Under the pieces are notes generated by a model. The model was not told the origin of the DNA. It was given only the letters and a program-made list of their open reading frames with translations, and searched no databases. A stretch of 64,000 bases of DNA from Odontocerum albicorne (Eukaryota; Arthropoda; Insecta; Trichoptera; Odontoceridae). Position numbers and translations under genes: made by a program. Position 1 is the stretch's first letter, and each line of letters opens with the position of its first letter. The stretch covers positions 24,624,212-24,688,211 of the forward strand of contig OX463839.1 of NCBI GenBank assembly GCA_949825065.1. Direction: 5' to 3'. Shown one piece after another: positions 56,036 through 64,000 of the stretch.

Positions 56036-56056
56036 GCTCTCTCTCTCTCTCCCTCT
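56036..56056. repeat. CT microsatellite
   Basis: CTCTCTCTCTCTCTC with a short pyrimidine extension. Confidence 0.9.
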
Positions 56057-56261
56057 TTATAAACATGATGTTCTCTTTATGTGAGTTTATGAGAAATAAA
56101 ACACAAAAAATGTGAAAATGAATGAAATATAAAATCTAGAAAATCAACTGAATGTCGTAAAATCAAACGTGAACATAGATGTGAAATAAAATATTTTTTA
56201 ACATATCACGTAAACAATCAACACAACAAAATTTTTAATATAAAAATCTTCGACTTGTTTT

Positions 56262-56441
56262 GTATTGTTTTTCATTTTCGTGTTTTACGGCAATCTCTTC
56301 CTTCCAACCAAACAGTTGTTTAAGACGCCTAAGTGGAAACCAGCATTGAAAACGCTTTAAAAAAATTGGTGCCAACGGGAATCGAAGTCAAAACCACCGG
56401 GTTGGGAACAAACAACTTACCATCTAAGGCATCGACGTTGT
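56262..56441 (-). repeat. SINE, minus strand
   Basis: TTTTCATTTTCGTGTTTTAC, GGCAATCTCTTCCTTCCAAC, GCCTAAGTGGAAACCAGCA, GGTGCCAACGGGAATCGAAG and an inverted A-box region (AACAACTTACCATCTAAGGC) show the family order. The middle of the 3' end is deleted. Confidence 0.75.
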
Positions 56442-58142
56442 TTGTTCATTAGTTTAAAATTTTAAGTCAACGTTTAATCAACTAAATTTAATTATCTATG
56501 ACAATCTAATACACCCAGGCATGAGATTATCATGGAATATTTATTAAAGCCGTGAAAGGAGAAAAAAGTCAGTCAACAACATAATTGTACAGGTTGATTT
56601 TTTATCCTAGACTTTGTTAATCCGAGGTTAGTATACTTTTTTATGAAAATCTAATATTCTTTTGCGTCGATTTTCCCTATCGCATTAATATAAATGTATT
56701 TATAACGTTTGCTTTTGATTAATTAACAAATGTATTGACATCATACAACGACTAATTAGATATACTTAATAATTGAAAATAATTCTAAAGTAAATTAAAA
56801 ACCACTTTTTTATAAAAGTTGAATGCTGCAAATACTTAATAAAATTATATATGTAATTTTGAAAACAAAAAAATATTAGCTAGCCTACTTGTTACACATT
56901 ATGATATCCTGATATCAATTTCCTCCAAATAATAAAGACTAATTGATTACCCATTATTTTTTTGTTAAATTCATTGTTCTTATAGTGCATATAACTCATT
57001 TACAAAAATCTAAAGAGTTCTCTTGGTGTGAAATTTGTAACAATTTTTTTACTGTTTTAAGTATTTTAATCAATATCTCCATAAAATGAAAAACACATCA
57101 ATTATTGTATTTTTGATTGCATTGTTAACTGAACAGAATAAATAAATAATTTCAGGAAATGTTACTCTTGAGAACGACAAAAAACACAAGCAGGCAGCTA
57201 CGAGTAAATTAATGACGGAATTAATCTAACTTCGTAAACATCTCTCGATCGCGTGATATTGATCATTGTTTGAATAAAATCTCTCGTTCCGATTAAAGCC
57301 CGTGTGAATCAGGCATTGTTGTATATAAATGTTAGGGCAAATATTCGTTTCGTGTGAAACAATGATTCATAGAAACCATGGATCGTGCCCTGACCCCGAC
57401 CCTGAAAGTATCAAAATTACCCTTGTCTATAAATACAGGGTTAAGAGAAATAGGCGCGTAATTCGTATGATTGTTACATAGTTGTTATTTATGTGATATC
57501 GCGGTAAAAAGTTGACGACATAATGATATGGTTAGAGAGGATGTGAAAGGAAGACCGCTCGGGAGTTTCTCAAATTGGACTCATTTCATTTGGTCACAAA
57601 TTACAGAGTGGAGCATCAGAAGTCTTTAAAAAACTATGTGTCACGTTTCTTAAGTGGACGGCAATCAAGTGGCAAGATGAAAAACATATTTTTAATTTTA
57701 ATACATGTCCGATGAACTTTTCTGTATAATGCTTAATAAGAATACCTTTATGTTAAACAAAATATTGAATTAAACATTTTAAACTTACCTTGTAAGCGCG
57801 TTTATAGGTTTAAGAGTAATGAAATAGAATTGGATGTTTGGTTTGGTAATTTTTTTTTCGTTATTGTTAATACTCGTAGTACATAAAAACAGGTCACAAA
57901 AAATCATACAATGGCATTATAAAAGGTCTATAAAAACATACATATATCAAGTGACATGAACTGTTCAAATGTGATTTTAAAGATAAATAGACACATAGCA
58001 CGAAAAAAAACATTAAAAAATCCTAATAGTTATTTATAAAGTATAATTTATAACTGGAAGGTTTTAGTATTTTGTTATTTGCTCCAAATTAATGCGTAAA
58101 CGTGAACGGAAAACATTGTTAAAAACCATGTGAGGAATATAG
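56442..58142. other. AT-rich DNA with a repeat-free balanced patch at 57150-57420
   Basis: The patch contains CTCTCGATCGCGTGATATTG and CCATGGATCGTGCCCTGACC, with GATTAAAG- and TGATTCAT-type words between. It is not repetitive here and has no coding frame. It is a candidate for conserved non-coding sequence, on composition alone. Confidence 0.4.
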
Positions 58143-58345
58143 GACTTCCGTGTTCTTGTTGGTAAGACGTTCCTTGTTTTAGCCTGAGATTTAGGGTTTG
58201 ATTGGCGTTTGAAACCAATTTTTTTAAAAGGGATCGAATCTGATTTTCATTTTATGGGTTTTTAACATAATTCTGGTAGGTTGAAAGAGATTGCTGTAAA
58301 GCAATAAACCCAACAGGTATGCACGCATGTAACGAAAGAATTACA
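58143..58345 (+). repeat. tRNA-headed SINE, plus strand
   Basis: CTTCCGTGTTCTTGTTGGTA then AGACGTTCC (A-box region), GGGTTTGATTGGCGTTTGAA (worn B box), a T/A run, CTGATTTTCATTTTATGG, GGTAGGTTGAAAGAGATTGC and GCAATAAACCCAACAGGT follow in order. The GTTGTACTGTATAC hairpin is replaced by ATGCACGCATGTAACGAAAG. Confidence 0.75.
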
Positions 58346-59374
58346 TAATACATATATGTTTAGATAAAAAATATAACGCTTTTTTAATTAACATAACCTG
58401 GAAATATTTTGAATATGGTGAAACAATGAGATGAATTTCCAATTAAATAATGTAATGTATTCCATAACAATTGTACGTTACACAAAAAATGTAAGTAAAA
58501 ATAAATAACGAATTATAAAATACCCATAAAAAATAATTAATTTAATGATATAATCGCTTATAACCGAGTTTTACAATAAAACAACGATTGAAAATTCACC
58601 TCGTGTCTATGGTTTTACATCGCTTAATTAGGGAAAAATAAGATTTCTCGTATCCATGCTCTTATCCGCTAACAATGGTGTGTCTGTAGAAACAAATGTT
58701 CATATTTCTTCATAAAATAGACAGCAGCTATATGTGCACATTAACATCTTGAATACACCAACTTAAATATGGGAAAGGTTTCATCATTTTTTAATGATTT
58801 CATTGTTCGGTAATATCATGAGGGTAATATATACTTACATACATGTATGAACAATTTTAATACAATCAAAACGAAATAATTTTAAGAGAATACTACATTT
58901 TTGTTTTTAATCTTTTTTTAAATTTATCATAGATATATACGCTATGTAACTAAACATATTATTATGACTCAGCTTTTAATTTTTATATCAGAACTTGTGC
59001 GTTAATATTCAAGCTAATAAACAAATTAGAATTATTCAATAATTTTTGACAACAATCAAAGCATTTAAACATGAGATATTCAAACAAGTGCGTTAGATAA
59101 TTAGCATACCGAACGATATATGTTTTTTCGGCTCAGCAAAAAAAAAAACAAATTTTAGCCAAACATATCATATAATACGTGTAAACTTAATTAATTAAAA
59201 ACTTTATGTTATGTATTTTGAACCTTGATTTGTATGCTTTTAAAATATACTGGAATTTAATGAAGAATATCTAAACATGAATTTATTCATTCACATCGAT
59301 CTTCAGCATCCTGTGAAAAACTAGAATGATAAATTAATCACCAAAATATTTATTTTCTAATATACATACATAAA
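58346..59374. other. AT-rich DNA without recognisable genes
   Basis: No repeats or frames of note. Confidence 0.5.
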
Positions 59375-59690
59375 TACCAACACGATTTTCCCCTTTGGGA
59401 TAGGCAAAAAGAACAGAGCGCCAAACTTTTCTAGCATGACGTACACCCTTCGTATTCTCTACATACATAACATATGTTACATACAATCTTCTAATACAAT
59501 GACATCTGTTTCTCTTACTCTTAACCTTTCATGCTTTCAAAATTTAATTAACTTGCTCCAACTATGCTTTTCTAGGTCGTCTTCGACCACGATCTTCCAC
59601 TCACGTTTGCATTTAAAATTTTAGTCAAGTTGTCCCCCACCATGTCCAAACAATGTGCTCTTCTTCACCCTACTTAACACATCAGTTATC
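59375..59690 (-). pseudogene. RTE-type LINE 3' end, minus strand
   Basis: On the minus strand: a worn RWFGHVE block (residues like LFGHGGGQLD, about 59660), then RGRRRPRK, stop, LEQVN, and KVWRSVLFAYPKGENRVGIY (about 59440-59380). This is the GRGRPR ... VWRSVL.AYP.G.NRV ending of the family, and the counterpart bases of the copy at 53700-53890 align throughout. The plus-strand frames here are shadows. Confidence 0.8.
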
Positions 59691-61731
59691 TCACTTTCAT
59701 CATCAGTAATTAAATGTTTTATTATATCATACACCGAATACTTTTCCACCAACCCCTTTCATCCACTTTACATGTTCATGTTATTATCAAAAATTAAATC
59801 AGTTTTTTTTCAATATTTCATTTTTTTCTTTTCTAAAAGTTACTAAACCTTAAAATATGCTCTCAAATAAGTAAACTAGTAAAAATGTCCTAACATACCC
59901 ATAAAAATATCTTATTTTTCTATGGTAAACCTACAAATGGAAAAGCGATTATTTTAATTTTTTTGTGTGGTCTGTCGTCCACTGCCGGTTTCTTTATTTA
60001 TTATAAACGTCATCTTTTCACCATTCTCTGGATATATCCCATGGTTCTGGTTATATATAATATATAATGCAGAGAAGCTTTTGTGTCATTGCCAACTCGT
60101 AGGCCCATACAAATATACAGTTACATTCTAATATGCAATAAACACTTGGTGTCGTGTGAAATGCAGATTATTAAAGTACTTATCTTGAGACATCTCGTGT
60201 TTAATTCTAATCATAGACTTCCCTTGTGAGAGGTTCTAATTGATCACGCGGTATAATGAAAGATAAAAACAGAATTTTTGTACCGATAATGAAAATTGTC
60301 ACGCAAAGCTGTAACAATGTGGCTAATTACTCAATTTGAGACATCTTTAAATTAGCGACGATTGTTGAGAGAAAAACCAACGGACGTATGGAATAAATTG
60401 CTTGTGTGAACAGACAGTGATAATGTGGTGTTTGTTGAATTGCGATGCCAACTTGTTGTTTATAGATGTGAACTGAGGTCGATGAAGTGTAGTTTATATT
60501 GAAAAAAAAAATGTAATTGGAACCATTACGCCGTTACTCTTGGCTGAAACTCGCGGGAGTGCTTTGAGTGCAGTTCTGGCGAGCTGTTCCCAGCTAAAGT
60601 GAATAGGGTTAGGATTCTCATGATGGTGGGCAACTTCCGACAGTTAAAAAGAAGAATAGGAGGAACCCAAGAAGAGGAAAAATTAGAACCATGATTTATT
60701 TTCGTTCACAAAAGAACAATTTGCAGTGGTTAAATAAAAAAAATGTATAAGCAAAAGGTGTCGACCTGAATATATTTTAAATTAATTACACAGTATTTAT
60801 TACAAAGAGGATGATGTAGAGTGCCACTGACAATTTATAAGAAAAGGGGTGAAAAAAAATATTGAAAACTACTGTAGTACTATAAATTTAAGGAGTTTTG
60901 GAAAATAAATTCAGATATGTGACTGTAAATTAGTGAAGAATCAAATGTAAGTAGTAGGTGCATGTCGAACGTGTGAGGGACATTTATAATTGAGTTAACA
61001 TCATGCAGCGAATACAGAACACTCAAAGAAAATGTGGTTAACGGTTTATTCTCCAATCTCACACGCGTATGTAGGAATTTCCTTTATATGGGTTTTATAA
61101 AGGTTGCTTCCCATCTGACAGTGGTATATTCTTATCTTGCATATGTCAGACAATTAATTTGGGCATGTTTCTTTTTTGAGTGTTTTAACATGATAATTCC
61201 TATAAAACTATTTTAGGGAACCTAACAACAGTACAAAACCTGGCATGTCATAAAAAATAAATACACTCTTTTAAGAAATGTGATATCAGACTTCTATCGT
61301 GATAATGTTTAGGGAAAATATAATTGATGGGTAATAAATATCGTTAATAATCTTACCTCGAAGAGGTCTTACAAGATGAACTTGAATCAAAATATAACTT
61401 AAAAGAGGATATAATCACTTCAGGTGCATAGATATATACGAGTATTACCTACATGACGAACATAATCAAAATGTATTTCCTTTGTAGTTTATTGTGTTTT
61501 TATTGGAATCGGTGGAGAACATGAAAATTTTCAGAAAGAATGTTAAGACATTGAGGTTATAAAATGGCTAGTAAATTTAGCTCTTTGATTATTCTAAATT
61601 TAAGAAAAAATATATATTTTTGATCACATAAACTACTTCAAAGTCTAGACATTTAAAGAATCATTTGTCAGTTATGTCCTTGAGAACTTTCGACACACTT
61701 TTGTCTAAACTAAAAAGTTTTCACGTCGTAA
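59691..61731. other. AT-rich DNA with a balanced patch at 60190-60480
   Basis: The patch holds GAGGTTCTAATTGATCACGC, TGGCTAATTACTCAATTTG and TGATCACG-like words. These suit homeodomain-type sites, but such words are common in AT-rich DNA. A second patch lies at 60530-60620. There is no coding frame. Confidence 0.4.
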
Positions 61732-61771
61732 ATTATACAGTACCACGAGATTTTAAGTATTCCGCTTTCAG

Positions 61772-62022
61772 ATCCTTATTCTAGCAACAAATTCCTTGAA
61801 TATCGCTGTTATGTGTGCTCACATACCACACGAATAGAATCGTATTTTAATAAACATGCAAAGGGAGAAGAAAAGTTTGGCAAAATTTATAACGGCATCC
61901 GAACCCAACGAGGAAATTATTCCAACAAGCAGTTTACCGCAGAGCGATATTTCTGGCTGAAAAATGACTCGTTTCATTGCTTGGCGGTTACGCGCTCAGA
62001 ATGTCTGCTTCATACCTTATAA
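61772..62022 (+). other. Candidate coding exon with zinc-finger-like half
   Basis: Just upstream is a pyrimidine-rich CCGCTTTCAG (61762-61771), a fair 3' splice site. The frame after it reads PYSSNKFLEYRCYVCSHTTR, then IESYFNKHAKGEEKFGKIYN. C-x2-C followed after 12 residues by His matches the first three ligands of a C2H2 finger, but the second His is missing. It goes on with Gln/Arg/Asn-rich and aromatic residues (NKQFTAERYFWLKN) and stops at 62022. The base composition is less AT-rich than the flanks. I do not recognise a family. It could be the last exon of a gene, a pseudo-exon or part of an element. Confidence 0.3.
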
Positions 62023-62299
62023 CTCGCTCCAATTCTATGTACATTATTTAATTTACAAAATACGACGTGACACTTTATGTTTACGATTGCGTAAACTCCA
62101 AAATAAGACATTTTATTTTCACATCCGTTTTTTTTTTTCACTTTTATCCGTAAGTCAAAAAGGAAATGAATTTTATTCATGCAATGTGTAACAACGCTAT
62201 AGGCAGTAATGTTGTTTTGTCTTAATTTGAAAATAAATAAAGCATACAATACAAATGTGTATATACGAATTCAATAAAAACATGGAAAGGTTTGATGTA
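62023..62299. other. AT-rich spacer
   Basis: Overlapping frames on both strands here (61964-62191 and 62010-62249) have no domain. Confidence 0.5.
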
Positions 62300-62385
62300 T
62301 CGTGGCTTAGTCGGAAACAAATCGATTTAGAACCCATAGATTTCAGGTTTGATTCCTGATGGGTCCAAACTGATTTTACTATTTA
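62300..62385 (+). repeat. SINE head, plus strand
   Basis: TATCGTGGCTTAGTCGGAAA (A box) and CAGGTTTGATTCCTGATGGG (B box, one change) sit at tRNA spacing. The body begins (TCCAAACTGATTTT) but soon fades. Confidence 0.65.
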
Positions 62386-62574
62386 GTATTTTATCATCGT
62401 GTCAAGTGATTTTGATGTAGAATGTGTAATTAAACAACGCTACATAAATTATGAGTTATTTTTCATTCTCCTTTTCAACTTTTAGGTACCTACACACTAT
62501 TATATTTCGTCGTTCAGACCTTAAATTATAAGAGCAAAATTTTAATGTGATCTACTTATAAAAAAAGTATTAAC

Positions 62575-62660
62575 CATCAACTCGGGGGTTTTGTATTCGG
62601 TCCAGATAGTGCAAACGACAAAACGTATCAGTCTGGTTTACATTTAGACTTTACATTATA
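62575..62660 (+). repeat. SINE fragment, plus strand
   Basis: ACTCGGGGGTTTTGTATTCG resembles a worn B-box region, and AGTCTGGTTTACATTTAGAC matches the body start. Confidence 0.45.
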
Positions 62661-62871
62661 TAAAGTAAGTAATAAAGCCGGTATATTATATTGCATACGA
62701 TAAATTGTTTGTCACCAAATAACTCAAAACAAAAACTTACAAAAAACAATAAAATAAATATTTCAACAACGTTTATAGTATCACGCGATGTATCTGGTAG
62801 TTAAAGCAATTTTGAGAGAGTTATCAAATTAAAGTTTGAGGATTTTAACATTTATAGTATACTGTGAATAA

Positions 62872-63075
62872 ATTCACCTACCTTCCTAGTCATCTATCCC
62901 CCGGGGCTTACGGGTTCAATTCCCAATGGAACTCAATTTATTTAAAAGGTGTTAAAGTCCGTTTTTCACTTAAAGTCTCTTTAATATCCTGCTTAGTTCT
63001 AAGAGATTGCCACCAATCAATAAACCCACCAGGTTGTACTGTATACAACTAAAGTTTGATGCAATGTAATACAAA
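62872..63075 (+). repeat. tRNA-headed SINE, plus strand, good 3' end
   Basis: TTACGGGTTCAATTCCCAAT (B box), GGAACTCAATTTATTTAAAA, TTTTTCACTTAAAGTCTCTT, AGTTCTAAGAGATTGCCACC and AATAAACCCACCAGGTTGTA are followed by CTGTATACAACTAAAG. This copy keeps the 3' hairpin GTTGTA/TACAAC. Confidence 0.8.
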
Positions 63076-64000
63076 TTCATGAATCATAAAAAAATATATG
63101 AAAAAAGTTGAACTTTTGAATTGTTGTTAGTATTGCTTTAAAATTAATTTTAACTATTAAATTTCACCCATTATGTGAAATTATAGGAAAAAGAGCAAGA
63201 TTAGCGAAATTATGGCATTGGCTTTTAAAAATCTACAATTGAAGAGGGTTGAAAATCTAAGAATTTTTCAGGATGGCGGAAATCCGGTTCTTAATTGTTG
63301 TTAATGTGAAAAGAGTTTGTGGGCTACGATAGACGCCTATTCCCGAAGACAGGCATGACACCGTGACAAGAAGAATATTGTTTGCCTAAAATATGTCGTT
63401 TGAAAGATGGGTGCAAAAAATGTATCTTAGAATTTCATTCGAAAATAAAATGGTGATAAATGGGATTGAACCAAAAACCATATTTTTTGCTATGTTTTCT
63501 CAGTGTGTAATCGTTTGAAATACAGTCTCTTCAAACTATCATTTCTTATCGTAATCTCACCCATTGGAAAATCTGTCAAACCCAACTTAAAGTTGATATT
63601 TTTCTGATATATTGTATTTTACTGGAAAGATTTTCTGGCGTTTAATACTCGTAGAAGCAGAATTCAAACGATGTTTTATTTCAAAATACTCGGAGAACTT
63701 GAGTGAATTAAATAAATATACTATAATTACCATAAAATAAGATTTACTTTAAAAACATTCCTAATCAAAAATTTATTTCGAGTTCCTTTTTGGAGTTCTT
63801 CATTACGCAAACTTTTCAGACAACCTGAGTTTTATATTTATGCATCATACTTTTAGATTTTATTAAAAAATAATTTCGAGATTTATTTATTTTTAAACTA
63901 CTACAAGGATGATAAAATAAACAAATAAATACAGAATTTGAAAAATATAGCGATTAAATTATGGTGTAACGAACTCAGGTTTGGGATATTTCTTCTGTTA
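63076..64000. other. AT-rich DNA to the window end
   Basis: A faint inverted SINE-head word (GGGATTGAACCAAAAACC) at about 63461 is too short to call. Nothing else is recognised. Confidence 0.5.

Noticed and set aside
59436..59846. Plus-strand frames as small secreted proteins
   Set aside because: They lie largely over the minus-strand LINE 3' end and its flank and show no signal-peptide-plus-mature pattern.
1..64000. A bacterial-type operon, defence system or prophage
   Set aside because: No dense coding, no ribosome-binding-site pattern, and abundant eukaryotic retroelements; such systems are not present.

Overview
This 64 kb window is AT-rich eukaryotic DNA, most likely from an arthropod and probably an insect. 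The grounds are the mix of transposable elements: Penelope-like elements with a GIY-YIG endonuclease, mariner transposase, RTE/Jockey-type LINE relics and tRNA-headed SINEs. There is no dense array of long reading frames and no operon structure. I cannot name the species. I find no complete host gene that I would defend. The window reads as intergenic or long-intron sequence built by layers of repeats.

Layout. 1-6.3 kb: a GC-rich island, a 19-bp tandem repeat, a G-run hairpin, a tRNA-like SINE head, and a near-perfect palindrome of Penelope termini with a 15-bp target-site duplication. 6.3-10.5 kb: a 31-bp minisatellite, a second type of Penelope-like foldback, the first SINE, and two long tandem arrays (118 bp x4, 25 bp x10). 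11-16.5 kb: three LINE C-terminal relics. 17.6-20.3 kb: a diverged 135-bp tandem repeat, a 600-bp inverted-repeat element, and a Penelope endonuclease copy. 20.6-22.6 kb: a 200-N assembly gap followed by about 1.77 kb of (AATAT)n. 23-27 kb: a SINE cluster, partly tandem, ending in a third Penelope foldback. 27.2-32.6 kb: a possible signal-peptide exon, two snap-back mariner copies, and a 383-bp segmental tandem duplication. 33-38 kb: LINE relics and diverged repeats. 38-42 kb: two long hairpins in otherwise plain AT-rich DNA. 42.2-45.3 kb: the longest element, a 5'-truncated Jockey-type LINE, then an antisense LINE relic and two tandem arrays. 46.5-47.5 kb: a broken frame with a zinc-finger-like start and arginine-rich repeats. 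48-64 kb: a second Penelope endonuclease copy, many SINEs in both orientations, RTE-type LINE ends on both strands, and a few short unrecognised frames. The best exon candidate there is at 61.77-62.02 kb.

How the parts work together. The autonomous elements (Penelope, LINE, mariner) are all broken here. The SINEs depend on a LINE partner. The two Penelope endonuclease copies begin at the same base with different flanks and lack reverse transcriptase. All three Penelope-type palindromes carry a hammerhead-ribozyme-like core in each arm, though one arm has a core mismatch. An 8-mer, ACTCGTAT, occurs 19 times by my hand count against about two expected from base composition. These are the observations most worth a second look.
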